Positions 57,140 to 64,000 of a stretch of DNA of 64,000 nucleotides are shown one piece after another. Where the stretch lies: positions 198,171 through 262,170 of the forward strand of contig NZ_JAUNTS010000003.1 of the NCBI RefSeq assembly GCF_030538595.1, in the 5' to 3' direction. Both the position numbers and the translations under genes were made by a program. The DNA is from Kocuria sp. (lineage in GTDB: Bacteria; Actinomycetota; Actinomycetes; Actinomycetales; Micrococcaceae). The notes beneath the pieces were generated by a model. It ran no database searches, was not told the DNA's origin, and worked only from the letters and a program-made list of their open reading frames with translations. How positions within the stretch are numbered: position 1 is the first letter of the stretch; every line of letters begins with the position of its first letter.

Positions 57140-58399
57140 GTGGATTCCTCCGTCGTTGCCGCAGTCGCAGGACTGATCGGCCTGTTGTTGGGCTTGAGCG
57201 GCCTGTTGGTGCTCAGGGGTACCCCCCGCCGTCGTGCGGATGCCTTGGAGATCACCGAACCCGGGCTTCCCGACGGCGCCGCTGATGTTCTGTCCGTGAT
57301 CGGCCAGGCCTACGTGGTGGTGGATGGCGTGGATGGGGTGGTGCGCGCATCCCCAGCTGCCTATGCTTTCGGGCTGGTGCGGGGCTACTCGCTGGTGCAG
57401 GACGATCTGGTGCGCATGGTCCGCACGGTGCGGGCCACCGGTGTCACGGAGGAATACCGGTTGGAGATCACCCGCGGAGGTCATCAATCCGGGGCCATTG
57501 TGCTGGACATGCGGGTGGCCATCCTGGGGGATGAGTACGTGTTGTTGCTGGCCGAGGACCAGACGGAAATTGTGCGCACCCAATCCGTCCGGAGTGACTT
57601 TGTGGCCAATGTGTCCCATGAACTCAAAACTCCCGTGGGTGCCATTCGGCTGCTCTCAGAAGCCATTGATGATGCAGCGGATGACCCGCAAGCCATCCGC
57701 CACTTCACCAAGAGTCTGCACAAAGAATCCGAACGCCTCAGTGCCCTGGTCCAAGACATCATGGAACTGTCCCGGTTGCAGGGCACGGATGTGGTGACTG
57801 CAGGGCAGCCCGTGGACCTTGATCGTGTGGTAGGTGAAGCTGTGGATCGCAACCGGCTCACCGCCCAGTCACGCGACATCAAAATTGTTGCCGGCGGGCG
57901 CGCCAGCGCCCAGGTTTTTGGCGACGTTGACCTGTTGACCACCGCCCTGCGTAATCTGATCGACAACGCCATCCGCTACTCACCCACGGGAACCCGCGTG
58001 GGAATCGGTGTTCGGGAGCGTGATGGAATGATGCAGATTTCCGTGACGGATCAAGGGCCCGGGATCTCCGAGGAGGAGCAGGAGCGCATCTTTGAGCGTT
58101 TCTACCGCGTGGATGCGGCACGGTCACGGCAGACCGGTGGCACCGGCTTGGGCCTGAGCATTGTGAAGCACGTGATGCAGCAGCACGGTGGGGAAGTCAC
58201 CGTGTGGTCCCGTGAAGGTCACGGCTCCACCTTCACCTTGTCCCTCCCGGTCCTGGAGGACTTGGAGTTCCCGGAACCAGCCGATCTTGCTTCAGCCGAT
58301 CCGGCCCCCACACCTTCCGCCCGCGGTTCTGTGACCGCTGATCGCCCAGCCCCTTCCGGGGCCACTCACACCTCTGAATTGAACGGAGAACGCGCATGA
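57140..58399 (+). CDS. senX3: Phosphate-responsive sensor histidine kinase (SenX3/PhoR type)
   Basis: A 419-residue membrane kinase. One N-terminal membrane helix (VAAVAGLIGLLLGLSGLLVL), a PAS-like domain at about 50-145, the phosphoacceptor VANVSHELKTPVGAIRLL at about 159, the ATPase N box LRNLIDNAIRYSPTG, G1 DQGPGI and G2 GGTGLGLSIVKHV. A Pro/Ala-rich tail follows. The GTG at 57140 is chosen because TACGCT lies 7 bp upstream (leaderless); an in-frame GTG at 57119 would add seven residues. Overlaps regX3 (ATGA). Confidence 0.92.
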   Translation: MDSSVVAAVAGLIGLLLGLSGLLVLRGTPRRRADALEITEPGLPDGAADVLSVIGQAYVVVDGVDGVVRASPAAYAFGLVRGYSLVQDDLVRMVRTVRATGVTEEYRLEITRGGHQSGAIVLDMRVAILGDEYVLLLAEDQTEIVRTQSVRSDFVANVSHELKTPVGAIRLLSEAIDDAADDPQAIRHFTKSLHKESERLSALVQDIMELSRLQGTDVVTAGQPVDLDRVVGEAVDRNRLTAQSRDIKIVAGGRASAQVFGDVDLLTTALRNLIDNAIRYSPTGTRVGIGVRERDGMMQISVTDQGPGISEEEQERIFERFYRVDAARSRQTGGTGLGLSIVKHVMQQHGGEVTVWSREGHGSTFTLSLPVLEDLEFPEPADLASADPAPTPSARGSVTADRPAPSGATHTSELNGERA

Positions 58400-59076
58400 C
58401 CCGGATCCTGATTGTTGAAGACGAGGAGTCGCTGTCCGACCCCCTGTCCTACCTTCTGGGCCGTGAGGGATTCGAGACTCAGGTGGTGGACAACGGCCTG
58501 GATGCCGTGACTGAGTTCGAGCGCAACGGCGCGGATTTGATCCTGCTGGACCTCATGCTGCCCGGCCAGTCCGGGACGGAGGTGTGCCGTCAGATCCGCC
58601 AGCGCTCCGTGGTCCCCATCATCATGCTGACCGCCAAGGACGCTGAGATCGACAAAGTGGTGGGCCTGGAACTCGGCGCCGATGACTATGTCACCAAGCC
58701 TTACTCCTCCCGGGAGCTGGTGGCCCGGATTCGCGCGGTTCTACGACGCCGCACTGAGCCCGAGGACATTGAATCCACCACCGTTGCAGCAGGTCCGGTG
58801 CGGATGGACGTGGAACGCCACGTGGTCACCGTGGACGGGGAGAACGTCAGCATGCCGCTCAAGGAGTTTGAGCTGTTGGAAATGCTGCTGCGCAACGCAG
58901 GCCGCGTTCTGACTCGCGGGCAGCTGATTGATCGTGTGTGGGGCTCCGATTACGTGGGGGACACCAAAACCTTGGATGTGCACGTCAAGCGCTTGCGCTC
59001 CAAGATCGAGCCGGATCCATCAGACCCTCGCCACTTGGTGACGGTGCGCGGCCTGGGCTACAAGTTCGAGCTCTAG
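58396..59076 (+). CDS. regX3: Response regulator (RegX3/PhoP type)
   Basis: A 226-residue OmpR-family regulator. The receiver domain has VEDEESLSDPLSYLL, the phosphorylated Asp in LILLDLMLPGQSG at about 52 and the Lys in YVTKPYSSREL. The winged-helix domain shows PLKEFELLEMLLRNAGRVLT, LDVHVKRLRSKIE and VRGLGYKFEL. It is phosphorylated by the upstream kinase and activates phosphate-starvation genes. Confidence 0.94.
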   Translation: MTRILIVEDEESLSDPLSYLLGREGFETQVVDNGLDAVTEFERNGADLILLDLMLPGQSGTEVCRQIRQRSVVPIIMLTAKDAEIDKVVGLELGADDYVTKPYSSRELVARIRAVLRRRTEPEDIESTTVAAGPVRMDVERHVVTVDGENVSMPLKEFELLEMLLRNAGRVLTRGQLIDRVWGSDYVGDTKTLDVHVKRLRSKIEPDPSDPRHLVTVRGLGYKFEL

Positions 59077-59114
59077 CCCCACCCGCTCGCCGCCCCGCGG
59101 CTCGCGCCCCACCC

Positions 59115-59203
59115 GCCGACTTCCCATCTGGCTGCAGAATCAGCCTCTACAGGGTGGGAAGTGGGCGCATTTCGGGGAGCTCGACCGCCAAATGGGAAGT
59201 CGC
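59115..59203 (+). repeat. 73-bp dispersed repeat, copy C, with an extra inverted terminus
   Basis: 59115-59187 aligns without gaps to copies A and B (same GACTTCCCATCTG start, GTGGGA middle and GGGAGCTCGA end). To its right AAATGGGAAGTCG (59190-59202) is the inverted partner of its left end, so the whole element has terminal inverted repeats. It lies between regX3 and its terminator. Confidence 0.72.
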
Positions 59204-59226
59204 CGCCAGCGAAGGAGCCACCATGA

Positions 59227-59264
59227 CAGAGCGGCCCTCCCCAAAATTGGGGAGGGCCGCTCTG
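59227..59264. terminator. Bidirectional terminator
   Basis: A perfect 16-bp stem (59227-59242 with 59249-59264) around AAAATT. It separates regX3 from the convergent lipoprotein gene. Confidence 0.88.
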
Positions 59265-59319
59265 CTCGTCAGATTAAACCGATGCCTCACCGCCATGGTG
59301 AGCACTACCCGGGTTCAGG

Positions 59320-59859
59320 TCAGTGACCGCTGCCTTCCTGGGCAGCACCGGGAGTGTTGGACGGGTTGGCAGGTGTTGCCGGGGCGCCGCCGGGGATGTA
59401 CTCGGCGTAGCGCGGGAAAGTGTGATCCAGAATCGGCACGGACTTGGTCAGTTCTGTGCTGCCGGTGTCAAACGTGGTTTCCACCATCAGACCTGGCTGA
59501 GCGCCGGCCGGGTCCAGGAGAGTTTCATTGTCTGAGTCCTCCAGACGGGTTTCACCGTTGGCAGGTACCTCAATTTCAGCCGAAGCCTGGTCCGTGGTGA
59601 CCGTCAAAGTGAGGTCTTCATCGGTCTTGTTGACCACGGTGCCCAGCAGACGTCCGGGGTCATTCTCCGACTCCGCCACAATCAGGATGTTGTTCAGCGA
59701 AACCTGATCCATCTCCTCCACAATGCCGTCACCAGGCGAATAAGCCATGGTGGTGGCCTGCGGGTTGATGTATGAGCAGCCTGTGACGGACAGGGTGGCT
59801 GCAACGACTGCTGCGCAGAGGCCAGCCATCTTGACCTTCTTGCGGGCGGCGATGTTCAC
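59320..59859 (-). CDS. LpqE-like secreted lipoprotein
   Basis: A 179-residue lipoprotein. The signal peptide [19 protein letters not shown] ends in the lipobox VTGC. The mature part is beta-rich ([59 protein letters not shown]) with a Pro-rich tail. A lipoprotein in this position, divergent from carD, corresponds to M. tuberculosis lpqE. The function is unknown; the fold pattern recalls extracellular metal-chaperone-like domains. The GTG follows AAGGAG by 8 bp. Confidence 0.75.
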   Translation of the reverse strand: MNIAARKKVKMAGLCAAVVAATLSVTGCSYINPQATTMAYSPGDGIVEEMDQVSLNNILIVAESENDPGRLLGTVVNKTDEDLTLTVTTDQASAEIEVPANGETRLEDSDNETLLDPAGAQPGLMVETTFDTGSTELTKSVPILDHTFPRYAEYIPGGAPATPANPSNTPGAAQEGSGH

Positions 59860-60067
59860 GGCGCGAACTCCTTGGCGGTTCGGTGGCTTTGTGCTTCATG
59901 CTATCCGCTTGGCCACGGATCGTCTGCATCCACTCCGCGTTGATTGCACGCGAGCGTGGTGCGGGTGCCCGGTGGGGAGATTCCCGGGGCCTGATCGCTG
60001 GCCGCGGACGCCGAAAAGCGACCCAGATCACCGTGCTAGAATTGCTCGTCGGAAAGGGGCACATTAC

Positions 60068-60550
60068 ATGGTTTTTGAGGTTGGCGAGACAGTCGTCTAC
60101 CCCCACCACGGGGCGGCACTGATCGAAGAGATCAAGACCCGCACCATCAAGGGTGAAGAAAAGATGTATCTCAAACTCAAGGTCACCCAGGGTGATTTGG
60201 TGATTGAGGTTCCGGCGGAAAATGTTGATCTGGTGGGCGTCCGCGACGTCGTTGATGAGGAAGGTCTCAAGGAGGTCTTTGCCGTTCTGCAGGCCCAGGA
60301 CGTGGAGGAGGCCAGCAACTGGTCCCGCCGCTACAAAGCCAATGTGGAAAAGCTGGCTTCCGGTGATGTTCTCAAGGTTGCAGAGGTTGTCCGTGACCTG
60401 TGGCGCCGTGACAAGGACCGTGGATTGTCCGCCGGAGAAAAGCGCATGCTGACCAAAGCGCGGCACATTCTCACCTCCGAACTGGCGTTGGCCAAGGACA
60501 TTGACGAAGAAGAGGCGGAAAAGCGCCTTGACGACGTCCTGGCGGCCTGA
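60068..60550 (+). CDS. carD: CarD-family RNA polymerase-binding regulator
   Basis: A 160-residue protein. The RNA polymerase-interaction domain (residues about 1-60) has [20 protein letters not shown] and [18 protein letters not shown]. The helical DNA-binding C-terminus contains the conserved Trp region ([15 protein letters not shown]) that wedges the -10 upstream fork. CarD stabilises open complexes at rRNA and housekeeping promoters. AAAGGGG lies upstream of the ATG. First gene before ispD. Confidence 0.95.
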   Translation: MVFEVGETVVYPHHGAALIEEIKTRTIKGEEKMYLKLKVTQGDLVIEVPAENVDLVGVRDVVDEEGLKEVFAVLQAQDVEEASNWSRRYKANVEKLASGDVLKVAEVVRDLWRRDKDRGLSAGEKRMLTKARHILTSELALAKDIDEEEAEKRLDDVLAA

Positions 60551-60610
60551 CCCAGATCATTCGTAACCCGCAGCAGTCAGTGCTCGGGTGACAGCAGAAA
60601 ACTTGTGCAC

Positions 60611-61426
60611 ATGACGACGGCGAACCCATCCTCCCGCGGTGGGTTCGCCGTCGTTGTGGTTGCGGCGGGTTCCGGCACGCGGCTGGGGCAAGGGATGCCC
60701 AAAGCCCTGGTCAATGTGGGCGGGCGCTCCATTTTGGAGCACAGCTTGACGGGTATTGCGGCCAGTGGGGTCACGCGGGGAAACCACGGTCAGCCGGCGC
60801 CTGTGGTGGTCACGGTGCCGGAGGACGATACTGAGCTGACCGCCGTTGCCCAGCGGCACAACGCTCAGGTGGTGACTGGCGGGGCCAGTCGAGCGGCAAG
60901 TGTGCGTCATGCCCTCCAAGCTGTGGAGCAGATGTACGCCGCTCGTCCCGATGCTCTGCGCGGAGTTCTGATTCACGACGCCGCCCGTTGCCTCACGCCG
61001 GTGGAAGTTTTCCATCGTGTGGTGGCAGCTGTGGAGGCCGGCCACGGCGCGGTGGTCCCGGTGTTGCCGGTGGTGGACACCATCCGTGCGGTGGATCAAG
61101 ACGGCAACAGCCAGGGAACGGTGGATCGTTCGCATCTGCGCGCCATTCAGACCCCGCAGGGTTTCGACTGGGACCTCCTGGCGGAGGTGAACCGCGCTGC
61201 CGGACAGGCCCACGATGATCGGATCACGGATGACGCCTCACTGGTGGAGCAATTTTCTGACACGCCCGTGCACACCGTGACGGGGGATGAAGCAGCGCTG
61301 AAAATCACCCGGCCCATGGATCTGCTCCTGGCCCAAGCCATTCTGGATTCCCAAGCTGTACCGAATGCCCAAGCCACCGGAGAATCGCTGCAGCAAACAG
61401 CACCGCAGGATCAGGAGGCTCTGTGA
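60611..61426 (+). CDS. ispD: 2-C-methyl-D-erythritol 4-phosphate cytidylyltransferase
   Basis: A 271-residue enzyme of the MEP isoprenoid pathway that joins CTP to methylerythritol phosphate. [20 protein letters not shown] is the nucleotide-binding start; [49 protein letters not shown] and [15 protein letters not shown] follow the family order. ATG 60611 or GTG 60605 may start it; neither has a clear ribosome binding site. Overlaps ispF. Confidence 0.93.
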   Translation: MTTANPSSRGGFAVVVVAAGSGTRLGQGMPKALVNVGGRSILEHSLTGIAASGVTRGNHGQPAPVVVTVPEDDTELTAVAQRHNAQVVTGGASRAASVRHALQAVEQMYAARPDALRGVLIHDAARCLTPVEVFHRVVAAVEAGHGAVVPVLPVVDTIRAVDQDGNSQGTVDRSHLRAIQTPQGFDWDLLAEVNRAAGQAHDDRITDDASLVEQFSDTPVHTVTGDEAALKITRPMDLLLAQAILDSQAVPNAQATGESLQQTAPQDQEAL

Positions 61427-61956
61427 ACATGGATCACCAGGTGGTACCCACAAATTTCCCCCGGACCGGTATCTCCGTGGACGTTCACGCTTTTGCCACT
61501 GATGCGGAACAAGCCGCGCACCGGGACGGTGCGGTGCCCCTGTGGTTGGCAGGTCTGTACTGGCCTGGGGAGCGGGGACTGTCCGGCCATTCGGATGGGG
61601 ACGTGGTGGCTCACGCCGCGGCGGATGCGTTGTTCTCGGCCGCTGGTTGTGGTGACCTCGGTTCCAACTTTGGGGTGGACCGTGAGGACATGGCCGGTGC
61701 CTCCGGGGTGCGGATACTGGGTGAAGCCGCCCGGATTGTGCGCCAGGCAGGCTTCATCCCGGGCAACATTGCCGTGCAGCTGATCGGTCAACGGCCCAAG
61801 TTCTCACCACGCCGTGAGGAAGCGCAGCAGGTGTTGAGCCAGGCCGCGGGCTGCCCGGTGGCGGTGGCAGCCACCACCTCAGACCACCTGGGGTTCACGG
61901 GGCGCTCGGAGGGCTTGGCCGCTGTGGCCACGGCGCTGGTGCTCCCGGGAGCTTGA
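61423..61956 (+). CDS. ispF: 2-C-methyl-D-erythritol 2,4-cyclodiphosphate synthase
   Basis: A 177-residue MEP-pathway enzyme. Key parts: SVDVHAFA (first metal ligands), [43 protein letters not shown] and [18 protein letters not shown]. It cyclises CDP-ME 2-phosphate with release of CMP. AGGAGG precedes the GTG, which overlaps the ispD stop (GTGA). Confidence 0.94.
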   Translation: MNMDHQVVPTNFPRTGISVDVHAFATDAEQAAHRDGAVPLWLAGLYWPGERGLSGHSDGDVVAHAAADALFSAAGCGDLGSNFGVDREDMAGASGVRILGEAARIVRQAGFIPGNIAVQLIGQRPKFSPRREEAQQVLSQAAGCPVAVAATTSDHLGFTGRSEGLAAVATALVLPGA

Positions 61957-61984
61957 AGCGCGCGGGGTCGTTAGACTTGCCAGA

Positions 61985-63499
61985 GTGACGATCTTGCCCT
62001 TCGAATATGAGCCAGAAGAAATCAGAGCGCAGAAATTGGTTCTCTACAACTCCTTGGAGCAGGAATTTCAAGAGTTTGAACCCGTGCACCCGGAGGAAGC
62101 ACGGTTGTACTACTGCGGTGCCACCGTGCAGGGGCGTCCGCACATCGGTCACGTTCGCTCAGCCCTGGTTTTTGACATCCTGACCCGCTGGTTGCGCCAC
62201 GGTCACGGTCTGAAGGTCACTTCCGTGCGCAACGTGACGGACATAGACGACAAAATCTTGGCCAATTCGCTCGCCTCATTTGCTGAGGGTTTTGATGGCG
62301 AGCACCCCAAGGAAGAGTGGTGGGCACTGGCCTACCGCTTTGAAAAAATCTTCACGGGTGCTTACGGGGCGCTGGGTATTGAGGACCCCACCTATGAGCC
62401 GCGTGCTACTGGGCATATTCCGGAGATGCATGCCCTGATCAGGAAACTTATCCATGCAGGTCACGCTTACCCGGCTGGGGACGACTCCGGGGATGTCTAC
62501 TTTGATGTCCGGTCCTGGTCTCGCTACGGGGAGCTGACCCGGCAGCGCGTGGAGGACATGCAGGATGCCTCGGATGCTGATCGGCGCGGTAAACGGGATC
62601 CCCGCGACTTTGCGCTGTGGAAGGGGCACAAGGACTCTGATCCGGAGACTGCTGCCTGGGATTCCCCGTGGGGCCGTGGCCGCCCCGGTTGGCACTTGGA
62701 ATGCTCCGCCATGGCGGGCAAGTATTTGGGGGACACGTTCGACATCCACGGCGGTGGTCTGGACCTGCGTTTCCCGCACCACGAAAACGAACTCGCGCAG
62801 TCAGCTGCCGCCGGCCGCGGGTTCGCCAACTTCTGGTTGCACAACGGTCTGGTGACCTACCAGGGCGAAAAGATGTCCAAGTCCATCGGCAACACTATTT
62901 CCCCTGAAGAAATGTTGCAGATGGCTCGCCCGCTGGCGGTGCGCTACTACTTGGGCCAGGCGCAGTACCGCTCCACTTTGGACTACCAACTGAATTCACT
63001 GCAGATGGCGACTGCTGCCGTTGAACGCATTGAGAACTTTCTCAAGTTGGCACGAAGCCGAGGTGTGGCACTGCCTGCCGGCGATGATCAGTTGAAACTT
63101 GTGGCGCTACCGGGACAGTTTGTCGATGGCATGAACGATGACCTGAACGTTCCTCGAGCCCTGCAAGCTGTGCACGGAACGGTGCGATCCGGCAACACCA
63201 TCGCTTCTGCCGCGCACGTTGACCTCGCTGAATTAAAGCGTAAGGCGAAGCAAGTTCACCTAATGGCTGAGATCTTGGGGCTGCGTCAGCTCATGGACCT
63301 CGATGGTTCCGCGGGGTCGGGCGCTGACGGCGGGGAGCATGCGGCGCTGGACCACTTGGTGAAGGATCTCATGGAGCGCCGTGCGGCTGCTCGTGCCAAC
63401 AAGGACTGGGCGGAAGCAGACCGGCTCCGGGACACTTTGGCCGCTGCGGGAGTGCAGGTGGCCGATGGTGCCGATGGCTCCAGATGGAGCCTGGCCTGA
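61985..63499 (+). CDS. cysS: Cysteinyl-tRNA synthetase
   Basis: A 504-residue class I aminoacyl-tRNA synthetase. YYCGATVQGRPHIGHVRSAL has the zinc Cys and the HIGH motif at about 43-60; WHLECSAMAGKYLGD and HGGGLDLRFPHHENE are the other zinc and active-site blocks; GEKMSKSIGN is KMSKS at about 294. The C-terminal anticodon part ends DWAEADRLRDTLAAAGV. TAGACT lies 7 bp before the GTG, so the mRNA is probably leaderless. Confidence 0.95.
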   Translation: MTILPFEYEPEEIRAQKLVLYNSLEQEFQEFEPVHPEEARLYYCGATVQGRPHIGHVRSALVFDILTRWLRHGHGLKVTSVRNVTDIDDKILANSLASFAEGFDGEHPKEEWWALAYRFEKIFTGAYGALGIEDPTYEPRATGHIPEMHALIRKLIHAGHAYPAGDDSGDVYFDVRSWSRYGELTRQRVEDMQDASDADRRGKRDPRDFALWKGHKDSDPETAAWDSPWGRGRPGWHLECSAMAGKYLGDTFDIHGGGLDLRFPHHENELAQSAAAGRGFANFWLHNGLVTYQGEKMSKSIGNTISPEEMLQMARPLAVRYYLGQAQYRSTLDYQLNSLQMATAAVERIENFLKLARSRGVALPAGDDQLKLVALPGQFVDGMNDDLNVPRALQAVHGTVRSGNTIASAAHVDLAELKRKAKQVHLMAEILGLRQLMDLDGSAGSGADGGEHAALDHLVKDLMERRAAARANKDWAEADRLRDTLAAAGVQVADGADGSRWSLA

Positions 63500-63599
63500 G
63501 ACGTCCCGGGGTGGCAACGGCTGTTGATCCACCACCGTCATACACCGCAGACTTTGATTTCACATCGTTTAAAAACCTAAAGAACAGGTAGGTCACACC

Positions 63600-64000
63600 A
63601 TGGCAACGTCTCGCCGTCCGGGCGCGGGCAACAGCAAGAAAAAGGGTCCGTCCGTTGGGACGGGAGGCCACGGTCGGCGTCGTTTGGAGGGGAAGGGACC
63701 AACCCCCAAGGCCGAGGACCGCCCCTATCACAAGGCGCACAAGATGAAGAAGGCCGCTGAGCGTCGTAATGCGGCCCGGCCCAAGGGCGCCCAGGATCGT
63801 GGTCCGTCCCGCGGCCACAATCGGCGCGGACCCGGCAAGACCGAGGATTTGGTCACCGGCCGCAATGCTGTTCTGGAGTCCTTGCGCGCTGGGGTACCGG
63901 CCAAGACCCTCTACATCGCCACCCGTATTGAGGTGGATGACCGAATCCGCGAAACCCTCAAACTGTGCGCCGAAGGTCAGATTCCGGTCCTGGAAGCCAC
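63600..64000 (+). CDS. rlmB: 23S rRNA 2'-O-methyltransferase RlmB, N-terminal part
   Basis: The first 133 codons of a TrmH/SpoU-family methyltransferase; it runs off the window. A long basic, disordered N-terminus (RRPGAGNSKKKGPSV, KAHKMKKAAERRNAARPKGA) is typical of actinobacterial RlmB. The substrate-binding domain starts at EDLVTGRNAVLESLRAGVPA and KTLYIATRIEVDDRI. It would methylate G2251 of 23S rRNA. Order cysS-rlmB is conserved in actinobacteria. Confidence 0.92.
   Translation, partial: MATSRRPGAGNSKKKGPSVGTGGHGRRRLEGKGPTPKAEDRPYHKAHKMKKAAERRNAARPKGAQDRGPSRGHNRRGPGKTEDLVTGRNAVLESLRAGVPAKTLYIATRIEVDDRIRETLKLCAEGQIPVLEA

Overview
The window is a 64 kb piece of an actinobacterial chromosome, most likely from the Micrococcales (Micrococcaceae-like). 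The evidence is a GC-rich coding style, a SAM-IV-class riboswitch, the tmk-holB pair, phoU next to a senX3/regX3-type two-component system, an lpqE-like lipoprotein divergent from carD, the run carD-ispD-ispF-cysS-rlmB, and many leaderless-looking starts with a -10 box just before the start codon. The genus cannot be fixed from the sequence alone.

Region 1 (1-15 kb) is metabolic and secreted. A two-gene operon encodes a secreted 5'-nucleotidase with three SLH repeats and an ExeM/NucH-type nuclease with a lamin-tail domain, together suited to scavenging extracellular DNA for nucleosides and phosphate. A TetR repressor faces a YhgE/Pip-like membrane protein across two near-identical palindromes. 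An acs-metY-CoA-binding operon follows. On the other strand a SAM-IV riboswitch precedes a flavin monooxygenase of the NtaA/SnaA/DmoA family.

Region 2 (15-24 kb) is a defence island: a higBA toxin-antitoxin pair whose antitoxin is fused to an ImmA/IrrE-type metallopeptidase, then a divergent type I restriction operon hsdM-hsdS-mrr-hsdR with AT-rich specificity domains, and a truncated NYN-domain gene.

Region 3 (24-30.5 kb) holds tRNA-Ser(UGA), a quinone oxidoreductase, cstA-ybdD, an unknown gene, and a DUF559/Vsr-fold nuclease-like gene flanked by inverted copies of a 73-bp repeat. A third copy lies at 59.1 kb.

Region 4 (30,589-50,064) is a complete-looking, very compact (about 19.4 kb) temperate siphophage integrated in tRNA-Thr(CGU). 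It has a short tyrosine integrase at the left end; lysis, tail, capsid (protease-capsid fusion), portal and terminase genes on the minus strand; small early genes; and a leaderless XRE-type repressor whose reading frame crosses attR. Rejoining the two ends in silico gives a virion-form repressor with a different, longer tail ending PVPAAA. The integrase ends LPAAA. This is the architecture of integration-dependent immunity known from mycobacteriophages such as BPs, Brujita and Charlie: a degron-tagged repressor in the free phage becomes a stable truncated repressor only after integration. It is the most exciting finding of the window.

Region 5 (50-64 kb) is core chromosome: a TAP-type lipoprotein hydrolase, holB and tmk; a trans-sulfuration-family enzyme; a DUF2516-like protein; gpmA; phoU and the phosphate two-component system; an LpqE-like lipoprotein; carD; ispD and ispF; cysS; and the start of rlmB.
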